Assembly (NCBI GenBank): GCA_964482585.1
Contig: CAYZYO010000114.1
Span: forward strand, 1 to 6,561
DNA: 6,561 nucleotides
Reading direction: 5' to 3'
Origin: CAYZYO01 sp964482585
Lineage (GTDB): Bacteria > Bacillota > Syntrophomonadia > Syntrophomonadales > Syntrophomonadaceae
The translations under genes and the position numbers were made by a program. The notes under the pieces are model-generated. The model ran no database searches. It saw only the letters and a list, made by a program, of their open reading frames with translations, and had not been told where the DNA came from. Of the stretch, positions 1 to 5,968 are shown one piece after another (position 1 is the stretch's first letter; each line of letters opens with the position of its first letter).

Positions 1-60
1 TGCCATTCTGAGCATTAGCGAAGAATCTTAAGATCCTTCGGCTTTGCCTCAGGATGACAG
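1..60. repeat. palindromic intergenic repeat, probably dispersed in the genome
   Basis: The first 60 bases form one long imperfect palindrome. The left arm, beginning TGCCATTCTGAGC, is matched by the reverse complement of the right arm, which ends CCTCAGGATGACAG. The arms meet at AATCTTAAGATCC near positions 26-38. Mismatches and a one-base offset lie around positions 13-18 and 43-48. From memory, very similar units (TCATTCTGAGC...GAAGAATCT...GATCCTTCG...CAGGATGACA) occur as multicopy intergenic repeats in many unrelated bacterial genomes. That would make this a REP- or MITE-like element, but copy number cannot be judged from one window. It lies beyond the ilvD terminator, so it is not part of the operon message. 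It may start a base or more before the window edge. Confidence 0.75.
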
Positions 61-150
61 TTCTAAAATACCTGTCTAGTAATACAAAAAAGTTAATTAT
101 GCAAAATCCTCATAATCATAATTTCCTAAATTAATAAATATATTTTGTTT

Positions 151-185
151 TTTGTAAAATAATAGCGGGCTTTTAGATGGCCCGC
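151..185 (-). terminator. intrinsic terminator of the ilvE-ilvD operon
   Basis: On the minus strand, GCGGGC/GCCCGC forms a perfect 6-bp GC stem (165-170 with 180-185) around a 9-base loop. It is followed by the T-rich run TATTATTTTA. The stem begins 28 bases past the ilvD stop codon. The U-tract is interrupted by A residues, so efficiency may be moderate. The stretch from 61 to 150 is AT-rich and shows no gene or other structure that I can support. Confidence 0.75.
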
Positions 186-212
186 ATTTGTATCGCCAGT
201 AAATAGAACCTT

Positions 213-1874
213 CTATTTTTTAAATATTGCACCGGTACTGGCTGACTGTACCATCTCGGAATAGCGTTTCATATATCCGGTTTTTATCTTGGGTTCTGGA
301 ACTTTCCAGCTTTTTCTCCTCTCCTGTAGTATGGTATCATCTACTAGTAGTTCCAGGGTATACTCTGGAATATCTATTCGTATTAGGTCCCCTTCTTCTA
401 CAAGAGCTATTAAGCCTCCAGCAGCAGCCTCTGGTGATACATGCCCTATGGATGCTCCCCTGGTAGCTCCGGAAAAACGTCCATCAGTTATTAGTGCTAC
501 TTCTTTGTCTAACCCCATTCCTGCTACTGCTGATGTTGGAGTCAACATTTCTCTCATTCCCGGCCCCCCACTAGGCCCTTCATATCTGATTACGATTACA
601 TCCCCCGAGGTAATCCGGTTATTTAGAATAGCCTCTACTGCTTCTTCTTCCGAATCATAAACCCGGGCCGGCCCTTCATGCCGTATCATCTCTGGAGCCA
701 CCGCGCTTTTCTTAACAACAGCTCCTTCAGGGGCTAAATTGCCAAACAGTACCGCCAATCCACCACTTATACTATACGGATTATCAACCGAGCGAATAAC
801 TGAATAATCCATAACTGAACATCCTGCTATATTTTCACCTATGGTATTACCCGTTACAGTAATGCAATCAGTATTTACTAGACCTTTTTTATTCAGCTCA
901 TTATAAAGAGCCTGAATTCCGCCTGCCTGGTAAAGATCCTCCATATGGTGCCCACCAGCAGGGCTCAGCATACACAAATGAGGAGTATCAGCACTTATTT
1001 CATTAAATAGTTTCAGGTCAATATCAACTCCGGCTTCATCGGCTACAGCCATAAGGTGTAAGACCGAGTTTGTAGAACAACCAATAGCCATATCCAAACG
1101 GATAGCATTCTTAAATGCTTTAGGAGTCATTATATCAGACGGTTTTACATCATTTTCCAATAAATTCATTATCTTTATACCAGCTAACTTGGCCAGTCTT
1201 ATCCTTTCCGAGTAGACTGCAGGTATTGTACCATTGCCTGGCAAAGCCATTCCCAGAGCTTCAGTAAGACAGTTCATAGAATTAGCTGTAAACATACCGG
1301 AACAGGAACCACAGGTTGGACATGCTTTTTCCTCCAAGCTGCTTAATTCCTCTGGCGCAATCCGCCCGGCAGCTGCTGCACCTACCCCTTCAAAAACCTG
1401 GGTAAGGCTTACTTTCCTTTTATCTACCGTGCCTGCCAACATGGGGCCACCACTAATAAAAATAGAAGGTAAATTTAAACGCGAAGCAGCCATTAACATA
1501 CCGGGAACAATTTTATCACAGTTGGTTATAAAGACCAGGGCGTCAAAAGCATGGGCAGTAGCCATTATCTCTACTGAATCAGCAATAAGCTCCCTGCTGC
1601 CTAAGGAATACTTCATTCCTATATGATTCATAGCTATGCCATCACATACCCCAATGGTATGAAACTCCAGGGGAGTACCACCTGCCATGTAAACTCCAGC
1701 TTTTACGGCTTCTCCTATTTTATCCAGGTTAATATGTCCTGGTACTATATCATTCATAGAATTAACTATCCCTACCAATGGCCGGGATATATCTTCATCA
1801 GTTAAACCCAGGGCTTTGAATAAAGACCTATGAGGAGCTTTTTCTAATCCTTTTTTGGCAATATCACTTTTCAT
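213..1874 (-). CDS. ilvD: dihydroxy-acid dehydratase (EC 4.2.1.9)
   Basis: IlvD dehydrates 2,3-dihydroxy-isovalerate and 2,3-dihydroxy-3-methylvalerate to the keto acids that become valine/leucine and isoleucine. It is a cytosolic iron-sulfur enzyme. The protein is 553 residues and full length for the compact IlvD type. Visible family motifs are CDGIAMNHIGM (77-87), TNCDKIVPGM (117-126), CPTCGSCSGMFTANSMNCL (185-203) and DGRFSGATRG (464-473). C119 and C191 are the expected cluster ligands, K121 is the metal-binding lysine of the CDK motif, and S468 is the likely catalytic base. The region where plant and mycobacterial [2Fe-2S] enzymes carry a third Cys reads VPGH here (44-47), as in E. coli. 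This suggests an oxygen-sensitive [4Fe-4S] enzyme (inference). The start at 1874 is chosen because AAGGAGA lies 7 bases upstream; a 16-residue upstream extension has no family match. It lies 51 bases after ilvE in the same operon. Confidence 0.97.
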   Translation of the reverse strand: MKSDIAKKGLEKAPHRSLFKALGLTDEDISRPLVGIVNSMNDIVPGHINLDKIGEAVKAGVYMAGGTPLEFHTIGVCDGIAMNHIGMKYSLGSRELIADSVEIMATAHAFDALVFITNCDKIVPGMLMAASRLNLPSIFISGGPMLAGTVDKRKVSLTQVFEGVGAAAAGRIAPEELSSLEEKACPTCGSCSGMFTANSMNCLTEALGMALPGNGTIPAVYSERIRLAKLAGIKIMNLLENDVKPSDIMTPKAFKNAIRLDMAIGCSTNSVLHLMAVADEAGVDIDLKLFNEISADTPHLCMLSPAGGHHMEDLYQAGGIQALYNELNKKGLVNTDCITVTGNTIGENIAGCSVMDYSVIRSVDNPYSISGGLAVLFGNLAPEGAVVKKSAVAPEMIRHEGPARVYDSEEEAVEAILNNRITSGDVIVIRYEGPSGGPGMREMLTPTSAVAGMGLDKEVALITDGRFSGATRGASIGHVSPEAAAGGLIALVEEGDLIRIDIPEYTLELLVDDTILQERRKSWKVPEPKIKTGYMKRYSEMVQSASTGAIFKK

Positions 1875-1925
1875 TTTATTTCTCCTTCCTTTATATCCTG
1901 GGGATAAGATTAAGTTAAACATTCG

Positions 1926-2804
1926 TTATCTAAAAATCAGTGCTTCTGGTTCCTTTACTAACTCTCTAAAATCATTTAATAATTGATTAAATACTGGCCC
2001 TGGTTTTCCATTAGCTATTATCCTATCATCTATTTTTACAACCGGAATTAGTTCAGCAGCGGTACCAGTAAGAAATACTTCATCAGCAACAAAAAGATCA
2101 TACCGGGTAAACGTGGTCTCTTGAGCAGGTATATTTCGTTTATTCGCCAGTTTGAGAACTTCGTTGCGAGTTACCCCTTCAAGCATACCCACATGAATGG
2201 CGGGGGTTTTTAAAATCCCGTTCTTCACAATAAATATGTTATCTCCGGTACACTCGGCAACATATCCTTCCTGGTTAAGCATAATTGCCTCTGAAACGCC
2301 GGCTATACTAGCCTCTATTTTTGCCATAATATTATTCAAATAGTTCAATGATTTAATGCGGGGATTAACTCCCTCAGGTCCATTGCGGCGAGTAGGCACA
2401 GTTATTACTTCCAGGCCATTTTGATACATTTCTTCTGGATAAAGACTTATGGAAGATGCAATACATACTACAGTAGGTACCCGGCATTTCTTAGGATCCA
2501 AGCCCAGATCTCCTTTGCCCCTGGATACAACAACCCGTATGTAAGCATCTCTTAAACCATTTTCTCTGCAGGTACTCAAAATTACTTCCGCCATTTCTTC
2601 CCTGGTAAGGGGAATTTCCATGTTTATCGCTTTGGCTGAATCAAAAAGACGATCAACGTGATCCTTTAAGCGAAATACGCTGTTGTGATAAGCTCTAATT
2701 CCTTCAAAAATACCGTCACCATAGAGATAACCATGATCAAAAACTGATACTTTCGCATTTCCCTCATCTACAAATTTGCCATCCAAATAAATCTTTAATC
2801 CCAT
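1926..2804 (-). CDS. ilvE: branched-chain amino acid aminotransferase, class IV PLP fold (EC 2.6.1.42)
   Basis: IlvE transfers an amino group from glutamate to the branched-chain 2-keto acids, the last step of Ile, Val and Leu synthesis. The protein has 292 residues, the normal length for class IV aminotransferases. Visible signatures are FDHGYLYGDGIFEGIRAY (22-39), RIKSLNYLNNIMAK (149-162) with K151 as the PLP Schiff-base lysine, ECTGDNIF (184-191) with E184 contacting the pyridine nitrogen, and FLTGTAAELIPV (244-255) of the cofactor-binding loop. The GDGIFEGIRAY and LNYLNNI motifs favour L-branched-chain aminotransferase over D-alanine aminotransferase or aminodeoxychorismate lyase. The start at 2804 is preceded by AGGAG with 8-base spacing; the in-frame ATG at 2852 has no comparable site. 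Expression should depend on the T-box leader directly upstream. Aromatic keto acids are possible side substrates. Confidence 0.95.
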   Translation of the reverse strand: MGLKIYLDGKFVDEGNAKVSVFDHGYLYGDGIFEGIRAYHNSVFRLKDHVDRLFDSAKAINMEIPLTREEMAEVILSTCRENGLRDAYIRVVVSRGKGDLGLDPKKCRVPTVVCIASSISLYPEEMYQNGLEVITVPTRRNGPEGVNPRIKSLNYLNNIMAKIEASIAGVSEAIMLNQEGYVAECTGDNIFIVKNGILKTPAIHVGMLEGVTRNEVLKLANKRNIPAQETTFTRYDLFVADEVFLTGTAAELIPVVKIDDRIIANGKPGPVFNQLLNDFRELVKEPEALIFR

Positions 2805-2893
2805 GTGTACCACTCCTATTTTAATTTTCAAACATTCTCCACTAAAAAACATTCGTATACACTTTTTATTTCCTATTAAGCCTTATTGAATCT

Positions 2894-2939
2894 AAAAAAA
2901 TATATAAAGACCCTCTCGCCCTGATCAGGGGCGAGAGGG
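2894..2939 (-). terminator. T-box attenuator terminator upstream of ilvE
   Basis: On the minus strand an 11-bp perfect stem (CCCTCTCGCCC with GGGCGAGAGGG, 2929-2939 with 2911-2921) closes a 7-base loop and is followed by TCTTTATATATTTTTTT. Its 5' arm is shared with the antiterminator. CTCGC (2931-2935) and CCCTG (2926-2930) can pair instead with GCGGG and CAGGG in and next to the T-box sequence at 2944-2960. This is the standard mutually exclusive arrangement of a transcriptional T-box switch. Confidence 0.92.
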
Positions 2940-3194
2940 TTTTCCCGCGGTACCACCCTGTTTGTCACTGGCTAGTGACCTCTTACAGTATATTCCAATC
3001 ATACAACAATGCTACTTTTTAACGGACTTATACGTCCGGCCTATCCTAATAAGCCATTAAGCCTTTCAGATAGCAGCTCCAGGATGAACACCATATAAAA
3101 TGTTGATACCGGTTTTCAGCTTTCCCGGCTCTCTTTAATCAATTGATTTTATATGTCCGTTCCTTTCACAGCCTGTTGAGATATATTTATTTAT
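2894..3194 (-). promoter_or_regulatory. T-box riboswitch leader controlling ilvE-ilvD
   Basis: The hallmark AGGGTGGTACCGCGGG is present on the minus strand at 2944-2959. Its UGGU bulge would pair with the NCCA end of an uncharged tRNA with discriminator A, which fits Ile, Val, Leu and also Phe tRNAs. Upstream, Stem I can be drawn with lower helix AGGA/UCCU (3161-3164 with 3081-3084), a specifier loop, and a 10-bp helix CAUAUAAAAU/AUUUUAUAUG (3146-3155 with 3092-3101). Above these come UUGAU/AUCAA, the AGAGAG bulge (3129-3134) and a CCGG/CCGG distal helix. Stem-loops at 3023-3038 (CGGAC/GUCCG) and 2964-2979 (GTCACT/AGTGAC) fit stems II and III. In this model the codon before the purine at 3085 is UUC (3086-3088), while AUC occupies 3083-3085. 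When the cognate tRNA is uncharged, the antiterminator (2926-2960) forms and ilvE-ilvD are transcribed. Confidence 0.93.
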
Positions 3195-3200
3195 CTATAA

Positions 3201-3229
3201 AGTATATTTAAACCTTATAAGACTGTCAA
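3201..3229 (-). promoter_or_regulatory. SigA-type promoter of the T-box leader
   Basis: On the minus strand a perfect -35 box TTGACA (3224-3229) is followed by a 17-base spacer and a -10 box TATACT (3201-3206), which matches the consensus at 5 of 6 positions. Predicted initiation is near 3194, giving a leader of about 300 nt before the terminator. The promoter lies 4 bases after the stop codon of the upstream 670-residue gene. No terminator separates the two, so read-through from that gene would also pass through the T-box. Confidence 0.88.
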
Positions 3230-3233
3230 TACA

Positions 3234-5246
3234 CTATTTTAATGTTTTTCTGTATTTTTTACTTTCCACTTTTTGAATATACTCGTTTAAACTAATACTT
3301 TCTTTTTTATAACCATAATAGTTTTTCTTTTTTTTCTGATTTAGTTTTTTGAACATAGTCCATAAAAGCCTTGTCCCTTCCTCTGTTTGACAAGCCTCTG
3401 ATGGGCTCATTCCACTTAAAACATCCAACCGGAAATTAACCCATTTGTTTAAGTATATTTCTTTTACAAGAGCCTCCATATCAGGATATTCTTTTTTTAT
3501 TTTGGCAGTCAAAATATCAAATATCCCCTCTTTTCTTACTTCTATGCCATTAAATTCAAGGCAATCATACATTTTATCCTCAAATTTCTTTCTGGCAATA
3601 TTCATATCGTGATCACCAAGAGTAGAAATGGTAATCCAATTAGGTCCCAGGATGTATTCAGCAAAAAATACCGGCGCTCCATTTTCTCTTTCAATCTGAT
3701 AAAATACCTGGTGTTGGTCAGACACTTGATCCTGAATGGTATCCCAGTTTGCGAGCTGTTTTTTTGCCTGTTCCATATCTTTAACCAAATAACGAGCACA
3801 GAGAAAACACATCCCATCTTCAAAAACAAAAGTATTTTCTGTATTGCGAAGCACATCATCAAATTTGATATACTGCCCCCCCATATACCTAAAAGCAGTT
3901 GATAAACTGATCTTATATTCTCCTTGAAAAACCAAAGACACTCTTTGATTAAGTAAAACATTTTGCATCTTGATCATATTTGATAGTTCCCTGGTAAAAA
4001 TAATAAATTCATTAGCATTAATTACTATATCAGCAACAACTCCAGAAAAGAAAGAAATCCCAAAGGTAAAATCATCCTGGTAAGAAGTAACTCGCATATG
4101 CACACCATAGGGAATTTCCTCAATAATCTGGAGGTTATCAATATTGTCTAATACATTAAAAAGCTCATCAAGGTCTATAATTTCATATACCCTACAATAT
4201 AAACTCATATCAAAGGAAGCTAGTTTAAAATCTGTTTCTAATAGTTCTTTTTTCTTCCTTTCAATACTATTAATTAGCCAAATACCTGTTTTATTTTTTA
4301 TAACTTCAAAAATATATTCATTTTTGTAAAACCTATTATTTTCAATAATAATTGAGTAACCAGTCACTTTAGCGGTTTTGTTAAATGTAAATACTTTCTT
4401 GCACTGGCCTTCTAAAAAAATAACTCCTGGATTTAATAGGTCATTAAAATAGTCGCCTAAAATTCTATGGGAAGATCTATGTTTTTCAGATAAACAAAAT
4501 GATAAATAAATAAAATCCCGGTTTTTTAACCCGTTAAAAAAACTATTAATCTGTTGCCGGCATGTTAGTTTTTTGCATATTCTTAGTATTAAATCTCCTT
4601 GTTGTTTTATAGATAGTTCTATATTATTAAGATACTTATGGTACAAAAATTTTCCCAGGGCAGGTCGGCTCATGTAACGCATATTAAAATTATAAGATTG
4701 AGAGACTAGATAACAGGATTCCTCAAAGCTAATCTCAATCACGTCTTTTAAAGTATCTTTATACTGCTGGAAATTTAATAAAGACATATTTTCCAGGAAG
4801 TAGAAACTATATACACCATCAGGATTAAAAGTAAGATAAAAACACTCTAGGTGTATCCCTTTTTCCCCGGCATCCCAAATAACATCCAAAGTCATCCGGC
4901 CTGTATGCCTACTTCGGCTCGCATAAGCTGTTAAAAAAGTCCCGGTAAATGTTTCCGGAGGAGATCCATTAATTCCAGCCATACTCATCTTATTAAGAGC
5001 CCTGTCTGCTACTGTTTCGATCTGTTTTCCATATTCTAATCTAATTAGATGAAATAGATCTATTATTTCCTTTTCATGAAAAGAAGTTAGATTTTCAAGA
5101 ATATAGTATCTTATTTCATAGGGAATTTCTTCTAAATTCTCAAGTATTAACAGCTTTCCTTCATTACTTTTTATCAGCTTTCTTATATCGTTTATTAAGT
5201 TTTTTAGTATAGCTCGGGAAAAACACAGCTTCTTTTTCTTTATCAT
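3234..5246 (-). CDS. uncharacterised 670-residue multi-module protein
   Basis: I do not recognise this gene. The start at 5246 has AGGAGAG 4 bases upstream. There is no signal peptide and no clear membrane span, so it is probably cytoplasmic. Residues 10-95 look all-helical and HEAT-like (NLEEIPYEIRYYILENL, then LIRLEYGKQIETVADRAL). Residues 100-200 look mainly beta. Residues 230-335 have the pattern of an NTF2/SnoaL-like fold (SFFNGLKNRDFIYLSF at the start, GIWLINSIERKK at the end). Residues 345-500 are a mixed region I cannot assign. Residues 525-632 resemble, from memory, a C-terminal module seen in SEC-C/pRiA4b-type proteins: a hydrophobic strand, a helix, then W602 and LDVLSGMSPSEACQTEEG (607-624). 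The TPEEA-like motif also recalls the Xre/MbcA/ParS toxin-binding domain. The tail (633-670) is very Lys-rich. It stands alone, upstream of the ilvE promoter, and its DNA appears more AT-rich than ilvD. Coding status is secure; function is unknown. Confidence 0.88.
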   Translation of the reverse strand: MIKKKKLCFSRAILKNLINDIRKLIKSNEGKLLILENLEEIPYEIRYYILENLTSFHEKEIIDLFHLIRLEYGKQIETVADRALNKMSMAGINGSPPETFTGTFLTAYASRSRHTGRMTLDVIWDAGEKGIHLECFYLTFNPDGVYSFYFLENMSLLNFQQYKDTLKDVIEISFEESCYLVSQSYNFNMRYMSRPALGKFLYHKYLNNIELSIKQQGDLILRICKKLTCRQQINSFFNGLKNRDFIYLSFCLSEKHRSSHRILGDYFNDLLNPGVIFLEGQCKKVFTFNKTAKVTGYSIIIENNRFYKNEYIFEVIKNKTGIWLINSIERKKKELLETDFKLASFDMSLYCRVYEIIDLDELFNVLDNIDNLQIIEEIPYGVHMRVTSYQDDFTFGISFFSGVVADIVINANEFIIFTRELSNMIKMQNVLLNQRVSLVFQGEYKISLSTAFRYMGGQYIKFDDVLRNTENTFVFEDGMCFLCARYLVKDMEQAKKQLANWDTIQDQVSDQHQVFYQIERENGAPVFFAEYILGPNWITISTLGDHDMNIARKKFEDKMYDCLEFNGIEVRKEGIFDILTAKIKKEYPDMEALVKEIYLNKWVNFRLDVLSGMSPSEACQTEEGTRLLWTMFKKLNQKKKKNYYGYKKESISLNEYIQKVESKKYRKTLK

Positions 5247-5294
5247 AAAACTCTCCTGAATTAAATAATGAGTTAAATAACCTTCGTATTTTTT

Positions 5295-5323
5295 AATGTA
5301 ACATTTCGCACCATTTAAGGCAA
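5295..5323 (-). promoter_or_regulatory. weak candidate promoter for the 670-residue protein
   Basis: On the minus strand TTGCCT (5318-5323) and TACATT (5295-5300) are separated by 17 bases, each matching the SigA consensus at 4 of 6 positions. It lies about 50 bases upstream of the start codon, a plausible distance. In this AT-rich spacer such a match can occur by chance. Confidence 0.3.
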
Positions 5324-5413
5324 ATATACTGCATAAAATAGATCACCTTCATTGAAAATTGAAAATAGTATAAAAACCTTTTATTAGCGGCAAATTATTA
5401 CGGGTGATAAAAT

Positions 5414-5518
5414 ATGATAATAAAGTTTATAAGTCTTTTTTCAATAATAATTCTCGGTGGAACATTTCTATATTTATTGCTAATAAAAGTTATCCCTTCC
5501 TTAACTAGTAAAAGATAA
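5414..5518 (+). CDS. 34-residue single-span membrane miniprotein (predicted)
   Basis: This is a small open reading frame starting at ATG 5414. GGGTGAT lies about 5-6 bases upstream and matches the GGTGA part of the anti-Shine-Dalgarno complement. The product MIIKFISLFSIIILGGTFLY continues LLLIKVIPSLTSKR. One uninterrupted hydrophobic stretch (about residues 5-28) is flanked by K4 at the front and by K25 and a basic SKR tail. This is typical of a small membrane peptide. It precedes another tiny membrane protein on the same strand by 65 bases, so they may be co-transcribed. No family is recognised. An AT-rich spacer can give a hydrophobic ORF by chance, so the call rests on the ribosome site, the basic flanks and the neighbour. 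Confidence 0.5.
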   Translation: MIIKFISLFSIIILGGTFLYLLLIKVIPSLTSKR

Positions 5519-5583
5519 AAACCATATATTGAAATAATTATTCTCTTATTAGTTTAGAATAAATGTTAAAGGAGGGATTACAA

Positions 5584-5745
5584 ATGACCAGATATCGTAC
5601 AACTGATGGAAAAGAAGATATGAAACAGAAATTCCACTATTTTGGAGCAATGGCAATTCCTCTAGCATTTATTAATGGTTTATTCTTTGGGGGATATGCT
5701 CTGCGAAAAATAAGGCAATATTGGGAAGGTGGTCCAATGGATTAA
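5584..5745 (+). CDS. 53-residue single-span membrane protein of unknown function
   Basis: The start is taken at ATG 5584 because AAAGGAGGG ends 7 bases upstream, an almost perfect ribosome binding site. An in-frame ATG at 5563 would place that site inside the coding sequence and is rejected. The product has a polar, charged N-terminus (MTRYRTTDGKEDMKQK), a hydrophobic segment at about residues 20-40 (FGAMAIPLAFINGLFFGGYA), and a basic then acidic end (LRKIRQYWEGGPMD). One transmembrane helix is predicted, containing Gly and Pro. The basic RKIR after the helix suggests the C-terminus is cytoplasmic if the positive-inside rule holds. I do not recognise the family. A hairpin terminator follows 18 bases after the stop, supporting it as the last gene of a short transcript that may include the 34-residue ORF upstream. 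Confidence 0.78.
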   Translation: MTRYRTTDGKEDMKQKFHYFGAMAIPLAFINGLFFGGYALRKIRQYWEGGPMD

Positions 5746-5763
5746 AATTCTTCTCGCTTTAAA

Positions 5764-5802
5764 AAATGGCTTACCTAAAAGGTGAGTCATTTCTCTTTAT
5801 TA
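5764..5802 (+). terminator. intrinsic terminator after the 53-residue gene, possibly bidirectional
   Basis: A 13-bp stem with two G-U wobbles (AAATGGCTTACCT at 5764-5776 with AGGTGAGTCATTT at 5780-5792) closes a 3-base AAA loop. It is followed by CTCTTTATT. On the minus strand the same hairpin is followed by a run of T (complement of the A run at 5761-5766), so it could also stop leftward transcription. Confidence 0.8.
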
Positions 5803-5839
5803 ATCTATTAGCCTTATTTACTGCTATTTTATAAAAATT

Positions 5840-5869
5840 AGGACTTTGTAAAAAAAATAACAAAGCCCT
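5840..5869 (-). terminator. second, downstream minus-strand terminator-like hairpin
   Basis: On the minus strand AGGGCTTTGT (5860-5869) pairs with ACAAAGTCCT (5840-5849), giving 10 bp with one G-U wobble around a T-rich 10-base loop. It is followed by AATTTTTATAAAA. It comes directly after the stronger terminator at 5870-5895 and looks like a back-up for the same leftward transcript. Confidence 0.5.
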
Positions 5870-5895
5870 AAAAAAAAAGAACCCTGAAAGGGCTC
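5870..5895 (-). terminator. strong minus-strand intrinsic terminator with no gene upstream
   Basis: On the minus strand GAGCCCT-TTC-AGGGTTC forms a 7-bp stem (one G-U wobble) with a 3-base loop. It is followed directly by nine T residues (5870-5878), which is textbook terminator form. No minus-strand gene lies between it and the right edge. The only transcription it can obviously serve is that from the minus-strand promoter at 5940-5968. Confidence 0.75.
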
Positions 5896-5933
5896 AAAAG
5901 AGAGAATATATATTAAAAATGAAATGAAGGTTC
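5870..5933 (-). ncRNA. candidate short (about 64 nt) non-coding RNA
   Basis: The element is defined by a promoter (5940-5968) and a strong terminator (5870-5895) on the same strand with no room for a gene between them. The predicted RNA starts near 5933, has an unstructured pyrimidine- and AU-rich first half, and ends in the GAGCCCU/AGGGUUC hairpin plus a U tail. It has no start codon with a ribosome site. Its first seven bases, GAACCUU (5927-5933), can also pair with AGGGUUC (5879-5885), the 3' arm of the terminator, so two exclusive folds are possible. It could be a small trans-acting RNA, a 5' attenuator whose target gene has been lost, or a transcriptional insulator. No known RNA family is recognised and expression is unproven. 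Confidence 0.4.
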
Positions 5934-5939
5934 GACTAT

Positions 5940-5968
5940 ATTCTACAAATTATCACCCCTATTGACAA
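5940..5968 (-). promoter_or_regulatory. minus-strand SigA-type promoter for the candidate short RNA
   Basis: On the minus strand TTGTCA (5963-5968) and TAGAAT (5940-5945) are separated by exactly 17 bases. Each box matches the consensus at 5 of 6 positions. Initiation is expected about 6-8 bases downstream, near 5933. The -35 box overlaps the reverse-orientation TTGACA at 5962-5967. Confidence 0.55.

Noticed and set aside
227..1805. Several plus-strand ORFs of 60-130 codons inside ilvD
   Set aside because: They lie antisense to a fully motif-supported ilvD, have no ribosome sites, and their products resemble no protein family. They are frame shadows.
1875..1922. 16-residue N-terminal extension of IlvD
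   Set aside because: The extension contains the ribosome site AAGGAGA of the ATG at 1874, and the family start MKSDIAKKGLEKAPHRSLF follows that ATG.
2805..2852. 16-residue N-terminal extension of IlvE
   Set aside because: ATG at 2852 has no good ribosome site, while ATG at 2804 has AGGAG at 8 bases and begins where the aminotransferase family normally begins.
3602..4329. ORFs in other frames inside the 670-residue gene, including hydrophobic-looking ones
   Set aside because: They have no ribosome sites and sit wholly within a long ORF with a good start. AT-rich DNA gives such hydrophobic shadows.
5107..5246. Toxin-antitoxin system built around the Xre/MbcA-like C-terminal motif of the 670-residue protein
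   Set aside because: There is no RES-domain or other toxin gene next to it and no DNA-binding HTH domain visible. The motif alone is also found in non-toxin-antitoxin proteins.
5369..5374. TATAAA upstream of the 34-residue ORF as its promoter
   Set aside because: No acceptable -35 box at 16-18 bases; the TTGAAA at 5352 is too close. The promoter of the small ORFs remains unidentified.
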